Positions 24,866 through 33,212 of a stretch of 48,493 bases of DNA are shown here, in pieces (the stretch's first letter is position 1; each line of letters opens with the position of its first letter). Below the pieces are notes generated by a model. The model did not search any database. It had not been told where the DNA came from and worked only from the letters and a program-made list of their open reading frames with translations. Where the stretch lies: the NCBI RefSeq assembly GCF_000961795.1, contig NZ_LADU01000033.1, positions 1 to 48,493 of the forward strand. The letters run 5' to 3'. This DNA is from Hyphomonas sp. BRH_c22. Its GTDB lineage: Bacteria; Pseudomonadota; Alphaproteobacteria; Caulobacterales; Hyphomonadaceae. Both the position numbers and the translations under genes were made by a program.

Positions 24866-25660
24866 CTATTCGGCGGCGGGGGCTGCCGTTTCGAACATTT
24901 CGTTGAGATAAGCGGCAAGGCGCACACCGCCCATGGACAGGCGCTGTTTCAGGACGGGGCGGCTCTGATAGACATAATCCCAGGACAGGATCTGCGTATC
25001 CGGGTAAATCGTGTCGCGGATGGCCGCGCTTTCGTCGGCCCAGTCAGCCGGGCGCGCCTTGGCCCAGTCGCCAAGCTGGTCCGGCGTGATCTTCTGGACC
25101 AGCCATTGCGTCCATTCGGTATAGGACAATTCCTCGTAATTGATCAGGCGCGCGTCCCAGACCTCGTGCAGGTTGGTCATTTCCTCGAAGAAGGTGCAGA
25201 TGAAAAGGTTGCCGCCGCGGTCTGTGCCATTGCCGGCATGCAATGGCTGGTGCAGGTCGCCGACGAGATGGACGATGAAGCGCAGGGCCAGCTGGCGGTC
25301 TTCAATCGCGGCATCCGGGTCGAGCGCCACGGCGCGGAATTTTGCGAGCGCGGTAATGGCATCGCCCTCCGGCGGGGCCGTGCCTTCGGCATAGGTCGTG
25401 CCCTTCGGGATGGTCACATAATGGTAGGGGTTAGCCTCTGACCGCCAGAAATCGTCCGGGCTGGAACGCATGTAGTCCGGCCAGTCGGATGCTTCGGCGA
25501 TGCCTTCGGGGCCGAGGATGTCCTTCACGGCCGCGTCGGCTGTCTGGCTGAGATAGGTCTGCGCAACGGCGCCGACGACGCGGTGGCCGGTCTTGCCCCA
25601 GGCATGGGCGGGAAGGGCGGCGGCAAGGGTGAGCAGAAGGGGGAGCAGGAGGCGGGTCAT
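24866..25660 (-). CDS. Secreted S1/P1 nuclease
   Basis: The product is 264 residues. The signal peptide (1–20, ending PAHA) is cut to expose Trp as the mature N-terminus (WGKTGHRVVG). The amino group and carbonyl of that Trp bind zinc in this family. Further zinc ligands are visible in SDWPDYMR, NPYHYVTIP, LRFIVHLVGDLHQPLH and NLHEVWD. P1-type enzymes need three zinc ions and cut single-stranded DNA and RNA to 5'-nucleotides, some also removing 3'-phosphates. The start is ATG 25660, because the reading upstream lacks a signal sequence. It ends 7 nt from the rpoN stop (convergent). Confidence 0.92.
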   Translation of the reverse strand: MTRLLLPLLLTLAAALPAHAWGKTGHRVVGAVAQTYLSQTADAAVKDILGPEGIAEASDWPDYMRSSPDDFWRSEANPYHYVTIPKGTTYAEGTAPPEGDAITALAKFRAVALDPDAAIEDRQLALRFIVHLVGDLHQPLHAGNGTDRGGNLFICTFFEEMTNLHEVWDARLINYEELSYTEWTQWLVQKITPDQLGDWAKARPADWADESAAIRDTIYPDTQILSWDYVYQSRPVLKQRLSMGGVRLAAYLNEMFETAAPAAE

Positions 25661-25739
25661 GGGGCAGTCTCCGGGTCTGGAACGGTAAGGCGACCTCAAG
25701 AGGATTTGCGGCGCGCGGTCAATGCCGCCCGGGCGGGTC

Positions 25740-26591
25740 CTATCGCCACGTCTCCCGCATGAGACGGTCAACTTCTGCACGCTGCGGCAGGCTTGGCTGG
25801 GCGCCGGGGCGGGTGCAGGCGAGTGCACCGGCCGTCACCGCAAAACGCAGGGCGTCGCGCTCGGGCATGCCTTCGATCAGGGCGACGGTCAGGGCCGCCG
25901 TGAACGTGTCGCCTGCGCCGACCGTATCGACGACCTGGACCTGCGGAGGGGCCTCACGGGCGATCTCCCTGCCATCACGGTAGAGCGCCGCGCCTTCGCC
26001 GCCGAGCGAGATGGCCACCAGCGCGCCCTGCGCATGCAAGGCGTCACCATAGAAGGCCGCTTCGGTTTCGTTGACGCTGAGCAGGCTGGCGCGGGCGAGG
26101 AGTGCGTCGGGCACGGCCATGGCGGGGGCGAGGTTGAGGCTGACAAAGCCGGTTGCCACCTCGGCGGCTGCCAGCAATGTGTCGGCGCTGATTTCCAGGA
26201 CGCCCATCATGTGCGTGATGGACTGTTTCGTGACATCTGCAGGCCGCAGAGCCTTGTTGGCGCCGGGACAGACCACGATCAGGTTCTCGCCATCGGCCGC
26301 GACGGCGATCAGCGCGACGCCGGTGGTCTCGCCATTGATGTGCTGCACACCGGAAAGGTCGACGCCGCCGGCCTGCAGCAGTTTCAGGGCTTCCTCGGCC
26401 ATGTCGTCGGCGCCGACGGCGCCGATGAGACGAACGTCTGCACCGAGGCGGCGTGCCGCCAGGGCCTGGTTGGCCCCTTTGCCGCCGGGATGGCGCGCAA
26501 GGCGGGCATTGGTGACCGTCTCGCCGGGCCGGGGCAGGGTGGGGCCAGTGGCGACGATGTCGAGATTGATGGAGCCGGTGACGGTGATCAT
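25740..26591 (-). CDS. rbsK: Ribokinase (PfkB family)
   Basis: The product is 283 residues. The N-terminal ITVTGSINLDIVA and HPGGKGANQALAARRLGA are the ribose-binding and first PfkB signatures. VVDTVGAGDTFTAALTVAL is the second, with the catalytic Asp and anion hole. It phosphorylates ribose to ribose-5-phosphate. Its start overlaps the stop of the nucleoside hydrolase gene (ATGA), so it probably uses the ribose that enzyme releases. Confidence 0.92.
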   Translation of the reverse strand: MITVTGSINLDIVATGPTLPRPGETVTNARLARHPGGKGANQALAARRLGADVRLIGAVGADDMAEEALKLLQAGGVDLSGVQHINGETTGVALIAVAADGENLIVVCPGANKALRPADVTKQSITHMMGVLEISADTLLAAAEVATGFVSLNLAPAMAVPDALLARASLLSVNETEAAFYGDALHAQGALVAISLGGEGAALYRDGREIAREAPPQVQVVDTVGAGDTFTAALTVALIEGMPERDALRFAVTAGALACTRPGAQPSLPQRAEVDRLMRETWR

Positions 26592-27514
26592 GTGTTGTTT
26601 ACCAGACGTTCGATCAGGGCGAAGAAGCCATCGGCATCAGCCATGGTCACCCATTCATGCGGGCCGGGTTCAGACAGGGCGACGCGGGTTTGCCCGAACC
26701 GGTCTCCCGGGGCGGTATCGACGGAGACGGTTGCCTGATGGCTTTCGAACAGGCCGGGCGCCAGCAGCCAGGCGATGGTGGCCGGGTCGTGCATGGGGGT
26801 CATCCGGCCTTCCTTCCAGCGCGCTTCCAGCACATTGGCGGCCTCAAGCAGTTGCACCATGATCGCGGCGCGCGGGCCAGGCAGTGCGCGCAGGAGGGTG
26901 AGGCGTTCAGGTTCGGCGCGCACCTGGTGGGTGACGTCGAGACTGAGCACCGTGCACGGGATGGCGCTGTCGAATACGATCGCGGCGGCGTGCGGATCAG
27001 CAAAGATATTGAACTCGGCGAAGGGCGTGATGTTGCCCCCCTCGGTATCGGCGCCGCCCATGATGACCAGACGGTCAATGCCGCGTGCGATGTCCGGCGC
27101 CATGATGATGGCGGTGGCGATATTGGTCAGTGGTCCGGTCACGACGATCGTGTATTGGCCGGGCCGGGCCGCGCGCAGCGTGTCGATCAGGTGCTGGACA
27201 GCGTGGCCGGCCGCGAGCGGCGCATCGGGTTCGAACGGATCGAGGCCCGCAATCCCGCTATCGCCGTGGAAGTGTTCGGCCGTCACGGGCTCGCGCAGGA
27301 TCGGGCGGGGGCATCCGGCGAACACCGGAATGTCGGTCCGGTCCATGATCTGGCACATCATGCGCGCATTCCGGCTGGTCAGGTTCAGCGGCACATTGCC
27401 AGCCACCGTGGTGATGGCGCGCACGTCCAGCGCCGGGCTGGCCAGCGCCATCATCAGCATGACGGCGTCATCGACCCCCGGGTCGCAGTCTATGATGATC
27501 GGACGTGGCACCAT
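26588..27514 (-). CDS. Nucleoside hydrolase (IunH family)
   Basis: The product is 308 residues. IIIDCDPGVDDAVMLM is the DxDxxxDD calcium-binding signature. TVAGNVPLNLTSRNA and VIMGGADTEGGNITPFAEFNIFADP are the other family blocks. It splits N-ribosidic bonds and releases free base and ribose. Whether purines or pyrimidines are preferred cannot be read. It is coupled to ribokinase and divergent from cytidine deaminase, which suggests pyrimidine nucleoside salvage (inference). Confidence 0.93.
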   Translation of the reverse strand: MVPRPIIIDCDPGVDDAVMLMMALASPALDVRAITTVAGNVPLNLTSRNARMMCQIMDRTDIPVFAGCPRPILREPVTAEHFHGDSGIAGLDPFEPDAPLAAGHAVQHLIDTLRAARPGQYTIVVTGPLTNIATAIIMAPDIARGIDRLVIMGGADTEGGNITPFAEFNIFADPHAAAIVFDSAIPCTVLSLDVTHQVRAEPERLTLLRALPGPRAAIMVQLLEAANVLEARWKEGRMTPMHDPATIAWLLAPGLFESHQATVSVDTAPGDRFGQTRVALSEPGPHEWVTMADADGFFALIERLVNNT

Positions 27515-27642
27515 GCGCTTCTCGACTTCCCTTTCGCTGGCCTTGTAGGCCGGTTGGCGGGCATGCTAACCAACAGGCCCGCCCGGGCAAGCAAGATCAG
27601 GCGGCGAACTGCTTTCAACCCCCGGAAAGCTTGGGATATTTT

Positions 27643-28047
27643 ATGACAAAGCTGCCAGAAACGGATGTTTCTTCCCTGATTGAAGCGGCGCGACAGGCAC
27701 GCCTGAATGCCCATGCGCCATATTCAGGGTTCCAGGTCGGTGCTGCGGTGCTCGACGAGCGCGGCGTGGTCTCGGTGGGCTGCAACATGGAGAATGCCGC
27801 TTACCCGCTCGGCACATGCGCGGAAGCCGTCGCATTGGGCGCCATGGTGGCATCTGGCGGCAAGACATGCCGGGCCATCGTAATCGTGGCAGGCGGAGAC
27901 AGGCTGATCACGCCATGCGGCGGCTGCCGCCAGCGCATCACCGAACTCGCTGTCGCCGGAACGGTGGTCTATTGCGCCGCCGACGCGGGTGACGCGCTTG
28001 AAATGACAACGCCGGACGCGCTACTGCCGAATGGCTTTACGTTCTAG
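27643..28047 (+). CDS. cdd: Cytidine deaminase
   Basis: The product is 134 residues, the short homotetrameric type. NAHAPYSGFQVGAAV is the substrate segment, GTCAEAVALGA carries the first zinc cysteine and the catalytic Glu, and TPCGGCRQ holds the other two zinc cysteines. It converts cytidine and deoxycytidine to the uridine forms. ATG 27643 is chosen because homology starts directly after it. It is divergent from the nucleoside hydrolase/ribokinase pair and overlaps the convergent thioesterase gene by 4 nt. Confidence 0.95.
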   Translation: MTKLPETDVSSLIEAARQARLNAHAPYSGFQVGAAVLDERGVVSVGCNMENAAYPLGTCAEAVALGAMVASGGKTCRAIVIVAGGDRLITPCGGCRQRITELAVAGTVVYCAADAGDALEMTTPDALLPNGFTF

Positions 28048-28565
28048 GGGCGGGCTTTCAGGTCATCAAGCATGGTGCGGAAGGCCGGGGGAATCTCCGG
28101 GCTGTCCATGTGGATGCCGTAGCCGTCAAAGACCATGTCGATGGTGACGCGTTCCTTCTTGCGGCCGACAAGGCGGGCGACCATCCGGCTTTCGGCGACG
28201 ATTTTGCCCTTCGAATGAAACACGTGTTCGAACAGGATATAGCTGCCCTCCCAGCCGACGGGACGGGTGTGCAGCTCGAATTTCTGCGGGAAGCGCATCA
28301 TGCGGTGAAAGCTGATCGCCTCGCTCTGGATGATCGGGGTCCAGCCATGCTTGCGGAAGACTTTCAGGAACCCTGTCCGCGCGATGTAGTTGAGCATGCC
28401 GAGATCTGTGAACGAGGCGTAACGCGAATTGGTCATGTGGCCCATCGGGTCATGATCACCGATCCAGACCGCTGACTTGATGACATGCACGTCCAGCGGC
28501 GCCGTCCGCTTTCCCGTAAAATATGCGGGAAGAAATATCCTGAGGAACCTGAAAAAAAGGTTCAT
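28044..28565 (-). CDS. Thioesterase, hot-dog fold (4HBT/THEM6-like)
   Basis: The product is 173 residues. It opens with a hydrophobic stretch (LFFRFLRIFLPAYF) that may anchor it to the membrane. WIGDHDPMGHMTNSRYASFTDLG matches the D-x-x-GHMNNxxYxxxxD core of 4-hydroxybenzoyl-CoA-type thioesterases. The later SEAISFHRMMRF and GSYILFEHVF fit the hot-dog strands. It resembles the THEM6 branch. The acyl substrate is unknown. Confidence 0.85.
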   Translation of the reverse strand: MNLFFRFLRIFLPAYFTGKRTAPLDVHVIKSAVWIGDHDPMGHMTNSRYASFTDLGMLNYIARTGFLKVFRKHGWTPIIQSEAISFHRMMRFPQKFELHTRPVGWEGSYILFEHVFHSKGKIVAESRMVARLVGRKKERVTIDMVFDGYGIHMDSPEIPPAFRTMLDDLKARP

Positions 28566-28739
28566 GACTGCCGCTCGCTCCCGACGATACGCCCTTCACG
28601 GGCCATCGTCCGACGGCCCGTTCCCGGCCTGCATCCTGCAAGCTTCAGGCCGCGGGGCCAGTCTGGCAGCGACACGCTAATAAAACATGAGAGAGCGCGG
28701 CGGTTCAGCCTTGAGGCGCGGGCGGTGGCCGATTCTTGT

Positions 28740-28934
28740 TCAGTCCCTGGATGTCAGCTTCCGGATACGCTGGAGAAGGCCCTTCAGCTGGTCTGACAGC
28801 GGCGTATCTGCCTTGTCCTGCGCGGCTGACCGGATGGCGTCGCGAACCGTTGGCGGTATCTTGCCGGAGCTGCCACCATTGAGATGGGCCTTGGGAAGGG
28901 CGGGAGCGCGGCCGTCTTCGTCGTCTTGCGTCAA
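28740..28934 (-). CDS. Possible small hypothetical protein
   Basis: A 64-residue reading from a TTG start with only a weak AAGAAAG upstream. The N-terminus is acidic and the second half is helical and charged (VRDAIRSAAQDK, LKGLLQRIRKL). The spacing of the last helix is faintly like NepR-type anti-sigma proteins, but no PhyR or EcfG gene is near, so I do not assign that. It lies in the otherwise empty gap 28566–29005, where no other gene is visible. Confidence 0.3.
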   Translation of the reverse strand: MTQDDEDGRAPALPKAHLNGGSSGKIPPTVRDAIRSAAQDKADTPLSDQLKGLLQRIRKLTSRD

Positions 28935-29005
28935 GGGGGATGCTTTCTTGGCCCGCCGCAGCGTGGGGCGTTCAGGGTTGGTCCAGAGGGTGCTGCGCGC
29001 GGGGA

Positions 29006-29338
29006 CTAGCGCAAGAGCTCGCTGAGCTGTTCCAGCGAGAGGTAAACCGACGCGCCTTCAACGGCGGGAACCTTGACGATATCCGTCTCAAGAACATCCG
29101 CGAGATAGGCAAGGTAGAGGGTTTCAATCGTGTCGGGCAGCAGTTCGGCGGGGCGCGGAATTTCCTGCTCGAGAATCTGCAGCAGGAAACCGGCGACAAT
29201 GCGTTCGGCAACCTCTTCATCGCCCGTGGCAGTCCAAGTGATCGCCCTGAGGTGCACGATGGACTTTTCGAGCCCATCAGCGAAGGCGTCAAAAGTGACA
29301 GGATCCGGCACGATTGGAATTTTCCGGTTTACAAGCAT
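29006..29338 (-). CDS. Hypothetical protein, acidic
   Basis: The product is 110 residues. The ATG at 29338 has GGGGGACGG just upstream; a start at 29362 is also open. The sequence is rich in Glu, Leu and Val, with helical blocks (AERIVAGFLLQILEQEI and LPDTIETLYLAYLADVLETD) and no signal peptide or membrane segment. Balanced composition and a good ribosome site support a real gene. I recognise no family. Confidence 0.6.
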   Translation of the reverse strand: MLVNRKIPIVPDPVTFDAFADGLEKSIVHLRAITWTATGDEEVAERIVAGFLLQILEQEIPRPAELLPDTIETLYLAYLADVLETDIVKVPAVEGASVYLSLEQLSELLR

Positions 29339-29461
29339 CTTCCGTCCCCCACACGCGCGCATTCACACATCCCGAGCTAGTTGGTTTTTACCGGTCGGTG
29401 CATCCTGAAAGAATACGCAGATGTACCTAGGCCTGGGCGAGCACCTCTGGTGGGAACAGGC

Positions 29462-29492
29462 AAAGAAAAAGGCGGCACTCGCGCGCCGCCTT
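29462..29492 (-). terminator. Rho-independent terminator after the OmpA-family gene
   Basis: An 8-bp perfect stem, AAGGCGGC (29469–29476) with GCCGCCTT (29485–29492), is followed leftward by a T-rich run (the AAAGAAAAA at 29462–29470 on the plus strand). It sits 29 nt beyond the OmpA-family stop. Confidence 0.85.
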
Positions 29493-29520
29493 GATCACTG
29501 CTTGAAAATCAGGTCCGGGA

Positions 29521-30408
29521 TCAGTCCAGGATGGTGACTTCAACGCGGCGGTTGGCCGTGCGGCCAGCCACGGTATCATTCGAGGCAACCGGGCTCGATT
29601 CGCCCTTACCAATGGCCTCGATGCGGCTTGCATCAATGCCGGTGGTCACGAGATAGGCGCCCACTGAGGCGGCCCGGCGCTGTGACAGGTCCTGGTTGAA
29701 CGCGTCATCGCCCTGCGCATCGGTGTGGCCGACAACCTGGATACGGGCCTCCGGCTGCTTGCGCAGGAAGTTTGCCAGCGGCGCCAGCCGGCCTTGCGCG
29801 CCGGCGGTCAGGACAGCCGAGTTCGTTGCGTACTGCAGGTCCTGAAGGATCATCGTCATGCCGAGCGCGGATTGCTTGAGCTCATAGTCAGCCAGCTCTT
29901 CGCGCAGGGCCTTCTCACGCGCTTCCGCCTGGGCGGTCAGGGCCCGGGACGTGGCGGCGCTGGCATCAGACTGGTCGGCGCGAGCTTCTGCTGACGCGGT
30001 TTCAGACTGCGCATCAAGCGTGGCGGCTTCGGCGCGTGCAACCTCCAGCTTGCGGGTTTCCGAGACGATTTCGGCCCGTTCCGCATTGAGTGCGGCAATC
30101 TCGGCTTCGGCTTTCATCTGGCCGCCGCGGGCCTTTGCCAGCGCGACATAGCCTTCGCCCATGCGGATCGCGTGGATATAGTCGTCCTCGTCGCGGTCCA
30201 TATAGTGTTCCCGCGCGTCAGCGAGGGCGACGCCGGCTTTTTCCAGCGATGTCCGCCCCATCTGCACGGTGGCAGGGTCGGCGCGGGCCGCCATTAGCGA
30301 CTGTTCGGCGGTGAGCAGGCGGGAGCTGGGTTCCGGCGCCGAGGCGCACCCGGCAAGAGCCATGGTGAGCGCCGCAATGGCGGCCGTGGTTTTGAGATAA
30401 TGTGCCAT
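29521..30408 (-). CDS. OmpA-family lipoprotein with DUF4398-like N-terminal region
   Basis: The product is 295 residues. Lipobox LAGC lies at about residue 21. A long Ala/Glu-rich helical part (about 30–180) resembles DUF4398 at its start and then a coiled coil. The C-terminal OmpA domain (about 185–295) has VVGHTDAQGDDAFNQDLSQRRA and the NRRVEVTI end that grip peptidoglycan. It probably tethers the outer membrane to the cell wall. It follows the smaller DUF4398-like gene by 14 nt, forming an operon closed by the terminator at 29462–29492. Confidence 0.9.
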   Translation of the reverse strand: MAHYLKTTAAIAALTMALAGCASAPEPSSRLLTAEQSLMAARADPATVQMGRTSLEKAGVALADAREHYMDRDEDDYIHAIRMGEGYVALAKARGGQMKAEAEIAALNAERAEIVSETRKLEVARAEAATLDAQSETASAEARADQSDASAATSRALTAQAEAREKALREELADYELKQSALGMTMILQDLQYATNSAVLTAGAQGRLAPLANFLRKQPEARIQVVGHTDAQGDDAFNQDLSQRRAASVGAYLVTTGIDASRIEAIGKGESSPVASNDTVAGRTANRRVEVTILD

Positions 30409-30422
30409 GATGTGGGTCTGCC

Positions 30423-30776
30423 TTATGAGACGAGTTCGCGGCGAAGCGTTTCGATGCCGGTCTTGATTTCCGTCACGGTACGTTCGAGGGCGTGGAGCTT
30501 GATTTTTTCCTGGACGATTTCGCCGTGAAGAGCGGCTTCCTGGGAGCGCCAGACCGATTCTTCATCGTGGCCCTTGGCTTCTGCGTCGCGCGCTTCCTGG
30601 AGGCGCAGCTGGGTCTCCTGATAATCAACGGAGGCGGCCATCGCAGCGTCCGCCGAATCGAGCGCCTCGATCTGTGCTTCTGCTTTCAGCAGCGTGTCAC
30701 GCGCCTCGTCTGCAAACGCGGCCGGAGCCGCCAGAAGCGCGCCTCCGAGCAATACCGCAGCAAATATCTTGTTCAT
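30423..30776 (-). CDS. Secreted DUF4398-like protein
   Basis: The product is 117 residues. The signal peptide ends at APAAFA. The rest is almost all helix, with heptad-like leucines and many charged residues (YQETQLRLQEARDAEAKGHDEESVWRSQEAA in part), as in DUF4398. It pairs with the downstream OmpA-family lipoprotein, whose N-terminal part looks similar. The two may bind each other through coiled coils (inference). ATG 30776 is chosen because the signal sequence starts there. Confidence 0.78.
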   Translation of the reverse strand: MNKIFAAVLLGGALLAAPAAFADEARDTLLKAEAQIEALDSADAAMAASVDYQETQLRLQEARDAEAKGHDEESVWRSQEAALHGEIVQEKIKLHALERTVTEIKTGIETLRRELVS

Positions 30777-31094
30777 TATGGACTCCCTGTAGGCCAATGC
30801 ACCGATGTGCGGCCTGTCAAGGAGATGCGCTCGCAGCGGAAGGGTTCCATCCAGGCTGCATTTAGTTTTTTGCAGCAGTCCGACCTTCGCCGCAGGACGC
30901 TCTGCCAAACAGGCGTTTGTGGCACTGTGTCAGCGGGGAGGTGTGTGGGCGAAAAAGTGGGGAACAACCCCATGCGTCATGCCCTCCAGACCTGATCGAT
31001 GTCTGTTACAGGCGAGCTGTCTGAAGGAGCGGGGCGGATCTTAAGGGGCGCCCTGCGCAGAGGGCATATGTGCGCAGGGCGGCGGCTTAACGGC
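30777..31094. other. Intergenic stretch with strong hairpin at 31049–31081
   Basis: No gene is visible in these 318 nt. They should contain the leftward promoter of the DUF4398/OmpA pair. A perfect 11-bp inverted repeat, CGCCCTGCGCA (31049–31059) and TGCGCAGGGCG (31071–31081), lies just past the stop of the gene at 31095. It lacks a T-run, so it is a possible factor-dependent terminator or 3' stabiliser. Confidence 0.5.
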
Positions 31095-31565
31095 TTATTC
31101 GTGCCATTGGCCGGTTCCGGTGGATGTGCTGTCTTTTGAATAGAGCGTCAGGGTTCCGGTGCGCCCGGCCAAATCGCCCGACTTGCCGATCAGGCCGCCG
31201 ACACAGCTCATGGTTGTCATTTCGGCATCCATGAAGTTGCAGCCGGTGTACACGGTATAGTTTCCGTCTTCACTTGCGCCGTCGCATACGCCGTGGACCA
31301 TGAATATGGAATCGCGCGGCGGTTGGCTTGTCGAAACGCATTTGAAAGAGCTTTCTCCCTTGGTTCCATCGGCATAGGTCGTCGTCGTGGTGCCTGTCCA
31401 GTACGCGCCAGCGACACTTCCTTGCGGGGTTGTGGCGCCAACAGTTGTCGGCGTTTCAGACGTGGATGAGAAAGTGAAGGTTTGCGCGAAGGCGCCTGCG
31501 CAAAACAGTCCGGATGCCAATCCGAAGGCAACCAATCGTCCGGCGTTTCCAAGTATCTTTGTCAT
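31095..31565 (-). CDS. Secreted hypothetical protein
   Basis: The product is 156 residues. The signal peptide ends at CAGAFAQ. The mature part is rich in Thr, Ser and Gly, with few charges and three or four Cys (including CDGAS, GCNFMD and MSCVGGL) that could form disulfides. The pattern suggests a small beta-rich periplasmic or secreted protein. The ATG at 31565 has GGAG 7 nt upstream. I recognise no family with certainty. Confidence 0.72.
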   Translation of the reverse strand: MTKILGNAGRLVAFGLASGLFCAGAFAQTFTFSSTSETPTTVGATTPQGSVAGAYWTGTTTTTYADGTKGESSFKCVSTSQPPRDSIFMVHGVCDGASEDGNYTVYTGCNFMDAEMTTMSCVGGLIGKSGDLAGRTGTLTLYSKDSTSTGTGQWHE

Positions 31566-32236
31566 TGTTTTCTCCACAGCAATTCAATTCCGTCATTGTG
31601 CAGACGGAGCAACCAGGCCGAATGGCCCAATGGATTGTGGTGGCAACGCTTGATCGCTTTGGCCGCCGGATTGATGGCGCCAAACCCAGTTTTGCGACTT
31701 CCTCAGGTCCCACCCTGTTTTCTTTCTTTATACTCTGGATTAGGACTATTTCAAAGGCCCTGATGAATTGTCCGTCCTGCCAGCGCATTCGTTTCGACGA
31801 TCAAGGTGCATGCATGCAGGTATTTTGCGGTTTCAGGATACTATGCCTGCACGGCTCGGGCCTTTCCATCGGCCGATAACCGGGACTATCATGCGGCATG
31901 GCGCGGGCTCCAAACCAGATGGCTCCAAGGCTGCGTGCGGGTCAGCGTGTCGGCATAAGATAAGCCGACGACGGCATAGGGCTCGTCACACCCATACACG
32001 ATGACCTTGAGCAGGGAACTCTGCAGGCAATCGACAACCTGTTCGGAGCAAATGTGTAACCCATCTCTCTGGCACACACTGTTAAGTCTATGTCCGGGCG
32101 GGCCATGAGAACCTTGGTGCACCGGAGCGGGTGAATATGGGAACGGGCATATGATTGTTTTGGCTGTGAAGTCCTGACGCCGGGCGAATGCTTTTGCAGC
32201 TTTCCGAAAACGCCGCCTGTCGCACCCATCCGGGCC
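31566..32236. other. Gene-poor stretch left of the unknown protein
   Basis: I see no convincing gene in these 671 nt. A minus-strand reading of 77 codons (31889–32122) has no ribosome site and odd composition. The first part should hold the promoter of the secreted protein at 31095–31565. Composition is more even in A+T than the core genes, which may mean decayed sequence next to the island edge. Confidence 0.4.
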
Positions 32237-32926
32237 CTACCAGCGGAGGGCGGCATCCGGCCTTCTTGACCCGACGGGTAAAGCCAGGAACGCCGCGCGC
32301 CATGACGATGCACGTTCTGCTTTCTGCGCGTCCTCCGCGACGGGAGCGGGTGGGATTCCGAGGACGCTGCGTTGAAGCCATGATCCATAATGCAGGTTCG
32401 GCAGGCGAGGCCCGGGAATCATTTCCAGCGCGGCGACGAGAGGTTCATATCGCTTCGCCGTCAAACAGAAGGTTTCGGCGCAGCACCCGTCCGCTTCCAC
32501 CTGCGCCAATACCGCTGTGCAGTTTCCGCGTTGAAAATGCACCATGCGTTTGCTGACCGCGCAGATGGACGCATCCTGTCCAACCCAGGATAAAAGATCG
32601 CCGGGGGCGGAAATACGGTCAGGAAGTTCCGCAGCCGGAAAAGTCTCCTGGAGCGTACGGACAAGGCTGCGCCGTAAAGGAAAATCCGATTTCAGCAGAA
32701 TCTTCCACGCCGATACGGGATCCTGTTCTCCGATTTTCACCTTGATTTCGACTCGCGTTCCGCCGCGCATGATCATGAACCATTCCGGACGGTTCGCTGA
32801 AAGGACGTACGTGTCGGTCCTGATTTCTGCAACGCCAATACCGAACATGTGGTGCAGGGCTTCAACGTGAGGCATGCCTTCTGAAGGCCAGGCTCTATAT
32901 TCGAACTGTGTACTGCACGGCATCAT
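32237..32926 (-). CDS. Hypothetical protein
   Basis: The product is 229 residues from ATG 32926 (or 32923). Residues about 1–75 (FEYRAWP, TDTYVLSANRPEWFMIMRGGTRVEIKVK) look like a folded beta-rich domain, and I recall alphaproteobacterial proteins of unknown function with a similar pattern, though I cannot name the family. The last 30 residues or so look less protein-like, so the true end may have been shifted by a small insertion or deletion. No signal peptide. It is the last chromosomal gene before the island junction. Confidence 0.55.
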   Translation of the reverse strand: MMPCSTQFEYRAWPSEGMPHVEALHHMFGIGVAEIRTDTYVLSANRPEWFMIMRGGTRVEIKVKIGEQDPVSAWKILLKSDFPLRRSLVRTLQETFPAAELPDRISAPGDLLSWVGQDASICAVSKRMVHFQRGNCTAVLAQVEADGCCAETFCLTAKRYEPLVAALEMIPGPRLPNLHYGSWLQRSVLGIPPAPVAEDAQKAERASSWRAAFLALPVGSRRPDAALRW

Positions 32927-33151
32927 GAGACCGGTTTCCTTGAAACATTACAATGCCGAAACGAATGAGGCATCAGTCGGTTCCGCCAACTGGAATCACG
33001 GGCGCCCAATCGGGCTGCCATGGCCCCACAGGCGCAGCACACTGAAACGCGAAGGAAACACCAGGAGATTGAATTCCGCCGTTCCAAAAATCCACGGAGC
33101 GTTGCCGGTGGAGCTATGCGGCGCAATTGCGCATCAACGCATGAATACCTC

Positions 33152-33196
33152 TGGTGCACCCAACAGGATTTGAACCTGTGACCTCTGCCTTCGGAG
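33152..33196 (-). other. 3' half of tRNA-Arg(CCG): island attachment site (att)
   Basis: Read leftward, this stretch gives anticodon loop CTCCGAA (anticodon CCG), 3' anticodon strand GGCAG, variable loop AGGTC, T arm ACAGGTTCAAATCCTGT, acceptor strand TGGGTGC, then A and CCA. The 5' half is missing: sequence right of 33196 does not pair. This is the partial tRNA copy left when an element integrates at the anticodon loop. The intact tRNA-Arg should be at the far right end of the island, outside the window. The length of the identity block is taken only from tRNA structure. Confidence 0.85.
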
Positions 33197-33212
33197 TTTG
33201 ACCCTACCATGT

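Noticed and set aside
28740..28934. Idea that the 64-codon ORF is a NepR anti-sigma factor
   Set aside because: Only a faint helix-spacing likeness; no PhyR, EcfG or sensor kinase gene is near.
31889..32122. 77-codon minus-strand reading left of the unknown gene
   Set aside because: No ribosome site, unusual composition and no family pattern; kept only as part of the gap description.
33152..33196. Complete tRNA-Arg gene on the minus strand
   Set aside because: The 5' acceptor strand, D arm and 5' anticodon strand are absent beyond 33196, so only the 3' half is present.
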